A stretch of 64,000 nt of DNA from VXYK01 sp965221585 (GCA_965221585.1 OZ244898.1:1302001-1366000), one strand, 5' to 3'; numbered from the stretch's first letter, positions 34,972 to 44,700 are shown. Notes: a model not told the origin generated them from the letters alone. Numbers and translations are program-made.

Positions 34972-35627
34972 CCGACGCAGGCTCGATACGACGACGCTTG
35001 GAACACCTCCGTGAGCGTGTCTCGTCGGCCGGCGGGGACGATGTTCGGATTGTTGCCGTCACCAAGGGCCACGGCACCGAGACGATGGAGTCCGCGATCG
35101 CGGCTGGATGCAGCGACATCGCCGAGAGCTACGCCCAAGAGTTGCTCCACAAGCATCAAGCCCTTACCGAGCAGGGCCGGGCGAAGGCTCGGGTTCATTT
35201 CGTCGGAGGTCTGCAGAGCAACAAGATCCGCAGGATGGCTTCGATTGTCGACATCTGGCAGTCCATCGACCGTCTTGATCTTGGCGAGGAGCTGGCACGG
35301 CGGTGTCCGCATGCCGAAGTAATGGTCCAGGTCAACCTTTCGGGAGACGAGCGCAGACGGGGGTGCGGGCCCTCCGTCGCTCCCGAACTGGTGCAACGAT
35401 TGCGAGAACTTGAACTCAACGTGGTCGGACTCATGGGAATCGGCCCGCTGGGCGAACCGGAAGACGCTCGCAGGGGTTTCGCTCTGCTCCGTGGACTGGT
35501 CGATCAGCTCGGCCTGGTCGAGTGTTCCATGGGGATGACCGCTGACCTCGAGGTTGCGGTACAGGAGGGTTCCACAATGATCCGGGTTGGTACAGGCCTT
35601 TTCGGTCCGCGCGCAGCGCGAAACTGA
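34968..35627 (+). CDS. yggS: YggS-family PLP homeostasis protein
   Basis: 219 residues, TIM-barrel PLP carrier without known enzyme activity. The PLP lysine is in VRIVAVTKGHG near residue 33, followed by ESYAQELLHKHQ, FVGGLQSNKIRRM, MVQVNLSGDERRRGC, LMGIGPLGE, CSMGMTADLEVAVQEGSTMIRVGTGLFG. It buffers pyridoxal phosphate and sits, as often, between ftsZ/pgeF and sepF. Confidence 0.93.
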   Translation: MTDAGSIRRRLEHLRERVSSAGGDDVRIVAVTKGHGTETMESAIAAGCSDIAESYAQELLHKHQALTEQGRAKARVHFVGGLQSNKIRRMASIVDIWQSIDRLDLGEELARRCPHAEVMVQVNLSGDERRRGCGPSVAPELVQRLRELELNVVGLMGIGPLGEPEDARRGFALLRGLVDQLGLVECSMGMTADLEVAVQEGSTMIRVGTGLFGPRAARN

Positions 35628-35761
35628 GCCCTTGGGTAAAGCCATTGTGCTGATGGGTTGCGCCGCAATCAGAGGCTCGACCGCCCGCACGTCCTTAATC
35701 GGTCGCAATGACACAACCGCGGGTCCGGTAGCGCTACATTTGCATGTGAAGGCAGGTGTTG

Positions 35762-36361
35762 ATGATGCTCAAGAAAGCGCTGTTTTACCTGGGACTCGGA
35801 TCCGACGAGGAATATGAGCAGTACGACGACCGGGTCGCGGGCGGAGGATTTCCCGGCGGGGGAGAGGCATACGCTCCCAACTCGCCGAACGGACTCGATA
35901 CTCGACGAGGTCCCGGAAGTGCAACGGTGCGCCCGATCATGCCTTCGGGCACCGCCGATGCGACCGTTCGCCCGATCGCTCCGGTCGACGATTCGTTCCA
36001 TGGGCGCGGAACTGGTGGGCGGGTTGACGTGTCCAAAGCAGGAGAATCCGCGGTTCGAATCGTGGACGACCCCCCTACTCGGCCTTCGACGGCCAATCCC
36101 CATACGGCTTCACCGACGATCTTCGAGGAGGCCCCACGTATCGGTGAGCGGCTCAAAGCGGGACAGCCCGTGATACTGAACCTTCAGAACGCTGAGCGGA
36201 ACATCCGGCGCAGGCTCTTGGACTTCGCGAGCGGGGCATGTTACGCCCTCGGCGGAAGGATGGAACGGGTGGCCGATCAAGTGTTCCTGATAACACCGCC
36301 AGAGGCCGCCGCGAGCGTGGCCTCCGACGCTGAATCCCAACAAGAGGGTGTCCCCGAATAG
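35762..36361 (+). CDS. sepF: Cell division protein SepF
   Basis: About 199 residues. The N-terminus MMLKKALFYLGLG is the amphipathic membrane-binding helix; a disordered linker follows with a duplicated ATVRPI motif (near residues 56-76), and the folded SepF domain lies near residues 124-184 (FEEAPRIGERLKAGQPVILNL, FASGACYALGGRMERVADQVFLITP). SepF anchors FtsZ to the membrane in bacteria without FtsA. The start could be GTG 35756, ATG 35762 or ATG 35765; ATG 35762 has AGG 5 bases before it. Confidence 0.93.
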   Translation: MMLKKALFYLGLGSDEEYEQYDDRVAGGGFPGGGEAYAPNSPNGLDTRRGPGSATVRPIMPSGTADATVRPIAPVDDSFHGRGTGGRVDVSKAGESAVRIVDDPPTRPSTANPHTASPTIFEEAPRIGERLKAGQPVILNLQNAERNIRRRLLDFASGACYALGGRMERVADQVFLITPPEAAASVASDAESQQEGVPE

Positions 36362-36376
36362 GACATTGGGCTGTTC

Positions 36377-36382
36377 TACAAT
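36377..36382 (+). promoter_or_regulatory. -10-like element of divIVA
   Basis: TACAAT, 7 bases before the ATG at 36390, with no Shine-Dalgarno site; fits a leaderless divIVA mRNA. Confidence 0.5.
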
Positions 36383-36389
36383 TCAAGGC

Positions 36390-37637
36390 ATGGACGAATT
36401 GTCTCCCCTCCTTGAGCAGGTCAGATTTCACGAGAGTTGGAGGGGTTACGACCCCAGCGAAGTTGACGCCTACATTGAGCGCGTCACCAAGGCAGCCGTC
36501 TGGGCGCGGAGCCGGATCGAGACGCTCAGCGAACTGGTCGAGACCGAGTCAGCCGGTTCCGACGAGCCCGTCGATTCAGAACGGGAGGCTTCGGCAGCCG
36601 ATGGGGCTCCGACTGCTGAGGAGCTTGCTAGATCGCTTGCTCTGGCCAAAGAGGATGCAGACGAGGCGGTAGCAAAAGCTCGCGAACAGGCGAAGCAGAT
36701 GGTTGCTGATGCCGAGAACCGGGCCCAAGCCTTGATCGCGAGTGCCAATGCGGAGGGCACACGGATTCGGCGCGAAGCCGACGATTATGCCGCCTCGACC
36801 TTTGCCGACATCGAGAACCTTGCCACTGAACGCGAAGCAGCCGCGGCGGCCGCCGAGCGCGAGCGGCACGCCGGCGCGATCGCCGAGTTGACCGCCGAGC
36901 GCGCACGGCAGGAAGAAGATCTGAAATTGTTCGAACGTCAGGTTGCCGAGAGGCGCGAAGAGGTCGAGAGGTCGCTGTCGAGACTCGTCGAGGTCGTCGA
37001 GTCGGCGGAGATCTTCCAAACCGTGCAAGCCCCACTCAACGGGCACTCTGAGTCTGTAGTTGCCGTCGTGGATTCTGGGACGGCGACCGCTGCGGCCGAT
37101 CTGAACCAAGGGGATGCAGAGAGTGCTGAAGTCGCTGGTGACTGTGACTCGCCCAAGCTGGAGTCGAACGGATCCCGAGTCGAGACCAGCCACAGCACCG
37201 AGCCCAGCCACAGCACAACGGCCGAACCCGACGACATTGTCAGCCTGGACGCGTCCGCGGTCTTCGATGACGAGGTCGACTCGCTGTTCGGTGAGCCGCT
37301 GGCCGACGTCTCGGATACCGCCCATGCAGAGTCCGTCGAGCCGAGCCAACCTCAACCGAGGTTCGTGACCCTTGAAGATCTGCAGGAAGGCTATGGATAC
37401 GACGAGTCCGCCGAGTCGTTGGGAGTTGAACCTGCGCCGCCGCACTCGCAGTTGTTCGACGAAGCGGAACTGTCCTCCGTGGCTGCGAGGAGGCGTGAGG
37501 AGGAGCCTTTCCTGACCCAACTTCGCGAAGCCGCTTCGAGAGACAACATTCGAACGGACACAGATGATGCCCTGTCAGCGTTCTTCAACCAGGAAGAGGA
37601 TCAACGAAGGTCTCCTTGGTTCTTGGGTGGCCGTTGA
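36390..37637 (+). CDS. divIVA: DivIVA-domain polar growth/division protein
   Basis: 415 residues, longer than many DivIVA/Wag31 proteins. The N-terminal DivIVA domain is RFHESWRGYDPSEVDAYIERV near residues 12-32; a long coiled coil (about residues 75-210, Ala/Glu/Arg-rich) follows, then a disordered acidic C-terminal tail with repeated HSTEPSHSTTAEP-type segments. It would mark curved membrane at poles and septum and recruit growth machinery. An in-frame GTG at 36348 is less likely because of the TACAAT box and the family start. Confidence 0.88.
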   Translation: MDELSPLLEQVRFHESWRGYDPSEVDAYIERVTKAAVWARSRIETLSELVETESAGSDEPVDSEREASAADGAPTAEELARSLALAKEDADEAVAKAREQAKQMVADAENRAQALIASANAEGTRIRREADDYAASTFADIENLATEREAAAAAAERERHAGAIAELTAERARQEEDLKLFERQVAERREEVERSLSRLVEVVESAEIFQTVQAPLNGHSESVVAVVDSGTATAAADLNQGDAESAEVAGDCDSPKLESNGSRVETSHSTEPSHSTTAEPDDIVSLDASAVFDDEVDSLFGEPLADVSDTAHAESVEPSQPQPRFVTLEDLQEGYGYDESAESLGVEPAPPHSQLFDEAELSSVAARRREEEPFLTQLREAASRDNIRTDTDDALSAFFNQEEDQRRSPWFLGGR

Positions 37638-37719
37638 TCTGGTCAACACCGGCATCGGGTACACTGCGGTTCTGACTGGGGCGGTCATGCGTCGGTCACA
37701 GGTGTGAAGGACCGGCAGT

Positions 37720-38406
37720 ATGGCCACCACAAAGAAGAGTGCAGCTAGCGCGGCAAAAAAATCCACTGCGAAGAAGAAGTCCCCTGCGAAGAATCGAGCC
37801 GCCAAGAAGAGTGGAGCGAGCCGCAAGGCTGCGGCAAGGAGTACAGCCAAGAAGGCTCCGGCGAAAGCCGCGGCGATGAAGAGCACCAAGAAGAGGGCTG
37901 CCGCCGAGAAGGCTCCGGCGAAGACCGCGGCGATGAAGAGCACCAAGAAGAGGGCTGCCGCCAAGAAGACCTCGACAGCCAAGCGCACGGCCAAGAAGCG
38001 GACCGCGAAGAAGACTCCCGCCAAGAAATCGCCGTTCGGCAAGAGGTTCAACGACGAAATGAAGAGACGGCTGCTCGCTGAGCGGGCCAAGTACCTGCAC
38101 TCCGAAGAGATCTATCGGGCCGAGGCCGAGGCGCTGATCGAGGGTCGTGAACCGGGCGATGTCCAATTCGACGAAGAGAGCGGCGAGGGCGACACGCTGG
38201 CCGTGGAACGTGAGCGTGACCTTGCGTTGTCGGCTCAGGCAAGGGTCGCGGTTGAACAGATTGACGCTGCGTTGGAACGGATTGCTGCCGGGACTTATGG
38301 CATATGCGTCGTCTCCGGCCTGCGAATTCCACAGGAACGCCTCCGTGCGATTCCCTGGGCCGCGGAACGTGTCGAATACAAGGTCGGCAGCCTTGGGCGA
38401 CGCTGA
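37720..38406 (+). CDS. TraR/DksA-like protein with Lys/Ala-rich histone-like N-terminus
   Basis: 228 residues. The first ~105 residues are almost only Lys, Ala, Thr, Ser, Arg and Pro, like histone H1 tails, and could bind DNA or RNA. A DksA/TraR-like helical domain follows (FNDEMKRRLLAERAKYL, ERDLALSAQARVAVEQIDAALERIAAGTYGIC). The zinc finger is degenerate: after YGIC come VVSGLRIPQERLRAIPWAAERVEY, so only one of the usual four Cys is left. Its place after divIVA and before rluD matches the dksA-like gene of other actinobacteria. SD AAGGA lies about 10 bases before the ATG. Confidence 0.78.
   Translation: MATTKKSAASAAKKSTAKKKSPAKNRAAKKSGASRKAAARSTAKKAPAKAAAMKSTKKRAAAEKAPAKTAAMKSTKKRAAAKKTSTAKRTAKKRTAKKTPAKKSPFGKRFNDEMKRRLLAERAKYLHSEEIYRAEAEALIEGREPGDVQFDEESGEGDTLAVERERDLALSAQARVAVEQIDAALERIAAGTYGICVVSGLRIPQERLRAIPWAAERVEYKVGSLGRR
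37852..37965 (+). repeat. Two tandem 57-base repeats inside the TraR/DksA-like gene
   Basis: Units 37852-37908 and 37909-37965 differ at only a few bases and encode KAPAKxAAMKSTKKRAAA twice. Sequence beyond is related but shorter. Being a multiple of three, the duplication only lengthens the basic tail; copy number may vary between strains. Confidence 0.85.
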
Positions 38407-38425
38407 GCACAGCGGGTGAACCGCT

Positions 38426-39370
38426 TTGTCTGATCAGCGCCTTCTATCAGAAGAGATCCCCGAAGCGTTGGCCGACGAACGCCTTGACCGAGTCGTTGCC
38501 TTGATGGCCGAAGTGAGCCGCTCCATCGCATCTCGGATGATCGATGAGGGGTCGGTAACGGTCGACGGAGTGATTGCGAGATCCGGCTCGATCCGCGTCG
38601 AGACCGGCAGCAGGATCGAAGCGGAACGCCCCGCTCCCCACGATCCAATGCCGGCCGCGGAGCCGGAAGTGGAATTCGCCGTCGTGTACGAAGACCCCCA
38701 CGTTGCCGTTGTCGACAAACCGGTCGACCTCGTCGTCCATCCCGGAGCCGGACATGTTGACGGGACTCTGGTCAACGGCCTTCTGGCTCGCTACCCGGAG
38801 ATGGCCTCCGTCGGTCAAGCGCACCGTCCGGGGATCGTGCATCGACTCGATCGCACAACGTCGGGCCTGCTGGTCGTTGCCCGCAGTCCGGAGGCCTACC
38901 AACAACTCGTTGCTCAAATGTCGGCCCACGAACCCGAACGGATCTACCAGGCACTGGCCTGGGGTCTCCTCGAAAACGATCACGGGACGATCGACGCTCC
39001 AATCGGGCGATCAGTAAAACACCCTACGCGGATGGCGGTGACTGATCTCGGGCGCCGCGCGGTGACCCACTACGACATCATCGAGCGTTTCAGTGAACCC
39101 CAGAAGACCTCACTGCTGTCGTGTCGGCTCGAGACGGGTCGGACCCACCAGATCCGGGTGCACCTGCGAGCCATAGGCCATCCCGTTGTCGGCGACCGGG
39201 CTTACGACGGCCAGAGACCGGGTATCGAACTGGCTCGGCCGTTCCTTCATGCTTGCGGGCTTCGCTTTCGACACCCGGTGACCGGCGAACGACTCGAATT
39301 GGAGTCAGACCTGCCTGACGATCTTTCGGCGGTCCTGGCACTGTGCCGTCCGATAACGCGCTCGGACTGA
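38426..39370 (+). CDS. rluD: RluD-like 23S rRNA pseudouridine synthase
   Basis: 314 residues. An N-terminal S4 RNA-binding domain (ERLDRVVALMAEVSRSIASRMIDEG) precedes the RluA-type catalytic domain, with the catalytic Asp in HRLDRTTSGLLVVAR near residue 148 and ETGRTHQIRVHLRAIGHPVVGDRAYDG. TTG start at 38426: an in-frame stop lies at 38417-38419 and the next ATG is inside the S4 domain. It lies in the usual dksA-like/rluD order, with lspA missing between them. Confidence 0.9.
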   Translation: MSDQRLLSEEIPEALADERLDRVVALMAEVSRSIASRMIDEGSVTVDGVIARSGSIRVETGSRIEAERPAPHDPMPAAEPEVEFAVVYEDPHVAVVDKPVDLVVHPGAGHVDGTLVNGLLARYPEMASVGQAHRPGIVHRLDRTTSGLLVVARSPEAYQQLVAQMSAHEPERIYQALAWGLLENDHGTIDAPIGRSVKHPTRMAVTDLGRRAVTHYDIIERFSEPQKTSLLSCRLETGRTHQIRVHLRAIGHPVVGDRAYDGQRPGIELARPFLHACGLRFRHPVTGERLELESDLPDDLSAVLALCRPITRSD

Positions 39371-39421
39371 ACCGGGCGTTGCGCTGTCGCGAACTGTGCT
39401 CCGTTCTCGCTCGCTGGGCGC

Positions 39422-39868
39422 CTAGAACTCCTCGGGAACGGGCCAGGGCGCTTGACCGCGAGACATTGCCGCAATATCGGCCAGGGTGAACGAATCGAGG
39501 AAGTCGCGCATGTGTGCTCCAGCGGCACCCCAGATGCTGAGAAGAACACACTGACCCTCATGGTCGCAGGCACCGTCGGTGTGGGGTTCTGAGAAGTCGC
39601 CTGCGGTTATCGGTCCGTCGACAGCTCGAACTATCTCCGACAGTCGGATCTCGCTCGGGTCCCGGGCCAGGACGTATCCGCCGCCCACGCCCCGCTTCGA
39701 GCGCACAATCCCGGCTCCCTTCACAGCCAGCAGGATCTGTTCAAGGTAGGGCTGGGGGAGAGCCGTACGTTCGGCGATCTCGCGCACCGAGGTCGGGGCA
39801 TCCTCGGTGTGCAGCGCCAACGAGAGCAACGCACGGGCGGCGTAGTCACCTCTGGTCGAGACTCTCAT
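39422..39868 (-). CDS. Rrf2-family transcriptional regulator
   Basis: 148 residues. Winged-helix start MRVSTRGDYAARALLSLAL, the recognition region LPQPYLEQILLAVKGAGIVRSKRGVGGGY, and a Cys pair at about residues 101 and 107 (ACDHEGQCVLL). IscR and NsrR use three Cys for their Fe-S cluster; here the third is missing, so a cluster would need another ligand, or the pair may sense redox as thiols. The ATG at 39868 is chosen for the family start; longer frames upstream overlap the neighbouring gene. TAGGCT 7 bases before it. Confidence 0.85.
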   Translation of the reverse strand: MRVSTRGDYAARALLSLALHTEDAPTSVREIAERTALPQPYLEQILLAVKGAGIVRSKRGVGGGYVLARDPSEIRLSEIVRAVDGPITAGDFSEPHTDGACDHEGQCVLLSIWGAAGAHMRDFLDSFTLADIAAMSRGQAPWPVPEEF

Positions 39869-39875
39869 GGCCCAG

Positions 39876-39881
39876 AGCCTA
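39876..39881 (-). promoter_or_regulatory. -10-like element of the Rrf2 regulator gene
   Basis: TAGGCT on the minus strand, 7 bases before the ATG at 39868. The divergent phosphodiesterase gene starts only 92 bases away, so the regulator may control both. Confidence 0.45.
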
Positions 39882-39959
39882 CGTGACTGTCGTCGACTCA
39901 GCAGAGTTGTAGAGTCACTGCGGAGCCACGCGAGCAGAACCTCCGAAGGACTTGAGCGA

Positions 39960-41090
39960 ATGCACGACCCTGAACCGACGCTGCCCGCCTTCGACGGAGA
40001 GTGCATCACTGACCTCGTGCCGACGCTCCTCGGAGCGACGGCGACGACGGCGGCAACGGCACTGCTCGATGCTCCGTCGTCGCTGCTTGATGCAGAGGTG
40101 CTTGACAGTCGCGCAGTGGTGATGCTGGTTCTCGACGGACTCGGCTGGAACCAGCTGCAGCAACGGGCCCATCTGGTGCCGACACTGATGTCGATGAAGC
40201 AGCGGTACGCCACCACAGTGGCCCCGTCGACAACGGCCACGGCGCTCACCTCGCTGGTCACCGGAACGCCTCCCGGCCGCCATGGAGTGGTCGGCTATCG
40301 GATCAACGTCAACGGAGAGGTGCTCAACACCCTGCGCTGGAGCACACCGAACGGCGATGCCCGCAAACGCATCGTGCCCGGCGAGTTCCAACCTGAACCG
40401 GCATTTTGCGGTGAAAGGCCGATCGTTGTGCAGAATGCCGAGTTCCTGCACAGCGGGTTCACGATGGCCCATCTCGCCGATGTGCGGCACCGCGGGTGGC
40501 AGACGATGCCGGCCATCGCGGTGGAGGTCCGTCAGGCGATCGCCGCTGGAGAACCGTTCGTCTACGCCTACTACGACGGCATCGACAAGTCCGCCCACCT
40601 GCGGGGATTCGGAGAGTTCTACGACGCTGAACTGGTTGCCTGCGACAAGCTGGTGGCCGACTTGATGATGGCGCTGCCACGCGGCACAGCCATCGTCGTG
40701 ACCGCCGATCACGGACTGGTCGACTGTCGCGGCTCGGCCACCGCGTTCGCACCAGAGGTGAACGCCCACGTGCGTTCCCTGAGCGGCGAAGCTCGGTTTC
40801 GTTGGCTGCATGCCGAACCAGGCAGACAGACCGACCTGTTCGTGGCGGCAGTCGCGGCACACTCCGATCGCGCCTGGGTCCATACCGCCGAGGAGATGAT
40901 AGATGAAGGCTGGTTCGGCCCCGAAGTGACCGACGCCGCCCGATCCAGGCTCGGGGATGTGGCTGTCATCGCCAAGGACTGCTGGTATTTCACCGATCCG
41001 GCCGACAACCCGAGGATCGAGCTGATCGGCCGGCATGGTTCGCTCACGCCCGACGAGATGCTCATCCCCGTTCTAACCTTTACTAGCTGA
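39960..41090 (+). CDS. Alkaline-phosphatase-superfamily phosphodiesterase/nucleotide pyrophosphatase-like
   Basis: 376 residues from the ATG at 39960. Metal-binding start VVMLVLDGLGWNQL, a Thr nucleophile in VAPSTTATALTSLVTGTPPGRHGVVGY, a second metal site in YAYYDGIDKSAHLRGF, and TADHGLVD. This is the nucleotide pyrophosphatase/phosphodiesterase pattern. There is no signal peptide, so it is probably cytoplasmic. The substrate is unknown. Its frame is open back to 39867, but that part overlaps the divergent regulator's start. Confidence 0.8.
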   Translation: MHDPEPTLPAFDGECITDLVPTLLGATATTAATALLDAPSSLLDAEVLDSRAVVMLVLDGLGWNQLQQRAHLVPTLMSMKQRYATTVAPSTTATALTSLVTGTPPGRHGVVGYRINVNGEVLNTLRWSTPNGDARKRIVPGEFQPEPAFCGERPIVVQNAEFLHSGFTMAHLADVRHRGWQTMPAIAVEVRQAIAAGEPFVYAYYDGIDKSAHLRGFGEFYDAELVACDKLVADLMMALPRGTAIVVTADHGLVDCRGSATAFAPEVNAHVRSLSGEARFRWLHAEPGRQTDLFVAAVAAHSDRAWVHTAEEMIDEGWFGPEVTDAARSRLGDVAVIAKDCWYFTDPADNPRIELIGRHGSLTPDEMLIPVLTFTS

Positions 41091-41111
41091 CCGTCGATTT
41101 GGGAGAACTCA

Positions 41112-41633
41112 TTGTCTGAACGACCGAACAACCCTGAACGATCCAACAACTCAGGGAGTCACGACTCGGAACCACAGCTGCTCGAGCCGCCTGAAGTGCT
41201 GGAAGCGTCGGACTCCAAAGAAGAACTGAGCGAGACGATCGACCACCCAGCCAAGGTGATGCGGATCGGAACGATGATGAAACAGCTGCTCGACGAGGTG
41301 CGCTCGACGGACCTTGACGAACCCAGCCGTGACCGTCTGCGTGACATCTACGAGACCTCTATCGCCGAACTCGGCGGGGCGCTCTCCGAGGACCTCCGTG
41401 AGGAACTCGGAAGGCTCGCCCTCCCATTCGGCTCCGAGGACATCCCTACCGGCGCTGAACTGCAGATAGCCAAGGCTCAACTCGTCGGTTGGCTCGAAGG
41501 GCTCGTCCAGGGGATCCAAGCTATGCTGTTCGCCCAGCAGATGGCTGCGCAACAGCAGCTTCAGTCGATGCGCACCCAGATCGGGCCGCCGCAGAGCGAC
41601 CAGACCGACGAACGTCCCGGCACTTACCTGTGA
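41112..41633 (+). CDS. bpa: Bacterial proteasome activator Bpa/PafE
   Basis: 173 residues, TTG start with GGGAGAA before it. The conserved core DHPAKVMRIGTMMKQLLDEV, LRDIYETSIAELGGAL, LPFGSEDIPTGAELQIAKAQ, LVGWLEGLVQGIQAMLFAQQ identifies ATP-independent activators that form a 12-subunit ring on the 20S proteasome. The C-terminal GTYL matches the GQYL tail that docks into the proteasome pockets. It implies that the organism has a 20S proteasome elsewhere. Confidence 0.88.
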   Translation: MSERPNNPERSNNSGSHDSEPQLLEPPEVLEASDSKEELSETIDHPAKVMRIGTMMKQLLDEVRSTDLDEPSRDRLRDIYETSIAELGGALSEDLREELGRLALPFGSEDIPTGAELQIAKAQLVGWLEGLVQGIQAMLFAQQMAAQQQLQSMRTQIGPPQSDQTDERPGTYL

Positions 41634-41638
41634 TCGGG

Positions 41639-41680
41639 TGCCGATGTCTTATCTTGAGATGCCAATGTCTTGTCTAAAGG
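41639..41680 (+). repeat. Two tandem 21-base imperfect repeats before dnaE
   Basis: TGCCGATGTCTTATCTTGAGA-type unit (41639-41659) followed directly by a TGCCAATGTCTTGTCTAAAGG-type unit (41660-41680), sharing about two thirds of their bases, especially ATGTCTTNTCT. It lies between bpa and dnaE, upstream of TAGGTT (41704-41709), a possible dnaE -10. It may be a regulator site. Confidence 0.45.
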
Positions 41681-41757
41681 TGGACGTGACCGACGGGGGC
41701 GGTTAGGTTCGAATGACAGCCATGTGATTGTGGTTCGATAGCAAAAAAGGAGTCCGG

Positions 41758-44700
41758 TTGGGCGATTCGTTCACCCATCTTCACGTCCACACCGAGTATT
41801 CGATGCTCGACGGCGCCTCGCGTGTCGACGATGCCATCAACGCCGCGGTCCGTGACGGACAGCCTGCCCTGGCGATCACCGACCACGGCAACATGTACGG
41901 CGTCCTCGAGTTCTACAAGGGCTGTCGAGAGGCTGGAATCAAGCCGATCCTCGGCAGCGAGATCTACATGGCCCACGAGTCGCGCGCCGAGCGCCCGAAC
42001 CGCACCGGCCGGGCGGACGACTCAGGAGGCAGTACCGGTTCGGGCCAGAAGCTCTACTACCACGCGATCCTGCTCGCGGAGAACAACATCGGTTACAAGA
42101 ACCTGATCCAGATCTCCAGCGAGGCGTTCCTCTCGGGCTACCACTACAAACCCCGGGCTGACTTTGAACTTCTTGAGAAGTACCACGAAGGACTGATCGC
42201 CACCTGCGGCTGCCTGGGCGGCCACGTCCTCCAGTCGTTGCTGCAGGGGCAGGAGAAGACCGCGCTCGAACAGGCAGCACGATTCCAGGACATCTTCGGG
42301 CGCGACAACTACTTCATCGAGATCCAGGACCACGGCATACCTGAGCAGAAACGCACCAACCCGCAGCTGTTGGAGATCGCCCGCAAGATCAAGGCTCCGG
42401 TGGTGGCGACCAACGACAGCCACTACACGCACCCACATGACGCCGAGGCTCACGACGCGCTGCTGTGCGTCCAGACCGGGTCGTTGTTGAGCGACACGGA
42501 CCGGTTCAAGTTCCACGGCGACCAGCACTACATCAAGTCGGCGGCCGAAATGCGCCGGCTCTTCGCCGAGATCCCCGAGGCATGCGACAACACGCTGTGG
42601 GTCGCCGAACGCGCCGACGTGAACATCGAGTTCGGACAGCCGAAACTGCCGAGATTCCCGCTGCCCGACGGCTTCGCAACGGCCACCGACTACCTGCGCC
42701 ATCTCACCTACGAGGGAGCAAGAACCCGGTGGGGATCCCAGCTGCGGCCCGACATCGGTGAGCGCCTCGACTTCGAACTCGGCGTGATCGACCGCATGGG
42801 ATTCTCGGCCTACTTCCTGATCACCTGGGACCTCATCAAGTTCGCGCGCGACAACGACATCCGAGTCGGACCCGGCCGGGGTTCGGCTGCGGGTTGCGCA
42901 GTCGCCTACGCCCTGAGGATCACCGACCTCGACCCGATCAAGTACGACCTGTTGTTCGAGCGCTTCCTCAACCCCTCGCGCCTGTCGATGCCCGATATCG
43001 ACATGGACTTCGAGACGCGCCACCGCGACGCGGTGATTCGCTACGCGGCCGAACGCTACGGACGAGACAACGTCGCCCAGATCGTCACCTTCTCGCAGAT
43101 CAAGGCCCGGGCCGCGGTACGGGACGCAGCCCGCGTGCTGGGTTACCCCTACGGCCTCGGTGACAAGGTCGCCAAAGCCATGCCCCCACTGGTGATGGGC
43201 CGCGACACACCCCTCAAGTACTGCTTCGAGCAGCATCAGAAGTACGAAGACGGCTACCGGGCCGCTGCCGAACTGAGAGAAATGGTCGACAACGACCCCG
43301 ATATCGCGCGCGTCGTGGAAGTCGCCAAAGGACTCGAAGGACTACGCAGACAAGACGGCATTCACGCCGCCGCGGTCGTGATCACCGACAAACCGGTCAC
43401 CGAATACCTGCCGATCCAACGCAAGCCGGAGGCCAAGAAATCTCTCGAAGAAACGCCGATCGTCACCCAGTACGAGATGAACGGGGTCGAGAGCCTGGGT
43501 CTCTTGAAGATGGACTTCCTCGGTCTCCGCAACCTCGACGTGATCGCCGACTGTCTCACGCTCATCGAACAGACACGAGGCGAAACCATCGACATAGACG
43601 CAGTTGACCTCGAAGACGAAGCGACCTTCGAACTGCTGCGGCGCGGCGACACGATCGGAGTCTTCCAGCTTGAATCAACACCCATGCGGGCGTTGATCCG
43701 CTCCCTCGCCCCCACCACCTTCGACGACGTTGCGGCACTGGTAGCGCTGTATCGGCCGGGGCCGATGGCCGCCAACATGCACAACGACTATGCCGACCGC
43801 AAGAACGGCCGGCAACCGGTGGAGTACATCCATCCCGACGCCGAAGAACTGTTGAGTGAGACCTACGGACTGATGATCTATCAGGAAAGCGTCATGCGGG
43901 TGGCCCAGAAGTTCGCGGGCTACACACTCGCTGAGGCCGATTCGCTGCGCAAGGCCATGGGCAAGAAGATCCGCGAGGCGATGGCCCAAGAACAGGAGAA
44001 GTTCGTTACCGGGGTGGTCAACAACGGCTACGACGTCTCCCTGGCCCACGAGATGTTCGAGATAATCGCCCGGTTCGCCGACTACGCCTTCAACAAGAGT
44101 CATTCCTACGGCTACGGCTATGTGGCCTACCAGATCGCCTACCTCAAGGCCAACTACCCGATTGAATACCTTTCTGCGCTGCTCACCAGCGTCAAGACCA
44201 GGCTCGAGTCAGCCGCGGTCTACCTCAACGAATGCCGCCTGATGGGCATCGACATCGGAGTGCCGGACATCAACCGCTCAGAGTCCGACTTCACTCCGGA
44301 ACCCGACCTGAACGCCGATGCCAACACACCGGGGCGGATCGTCTTCGGGCTTTCCGCCATCCGCAATGTCGGAGAGGGATTCGTTGCGAAAGTGCTCGAA
44401 GAACGCAACGCCAACGGCCCGTTCGAGTCGTTCGTGGACTTTGTGGAACGGATCAGTCTCGAGTCCCTGAACAAGCGAACGATCGAATCGCTGATCAAGG
44501 GCGGAGCGTTCGATTCGCTCGGCCATCCCCGCAAGGGCCTGCTCCAGGTCCACGAACGGATCACCGAGTTGACGGTGGAGCGTCGACGAGAACACGACAT
44601 GGGTGTGATGTCGCTGTTCGGCGACATCGACGAGGGCCCGTCCTTCGACGAACGACCCGAGGTCCCGGACCTGGAATTCGACAAGCGAACCAAACTGGCC

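Noticed and set aside
41713..41727. A 4-codon ATG-TGA before dnaE as a regulatory upstream frame
   Set aside because: No ribosome site and only four codons; too little to call, though mentioned in the dnaE finding.
41700..41750. LexA/SOS box before dnaE
   Set aside because: GGTTCGA fragments are present but do not form the spaced inverted repeat of the actinobacterial SOS box.
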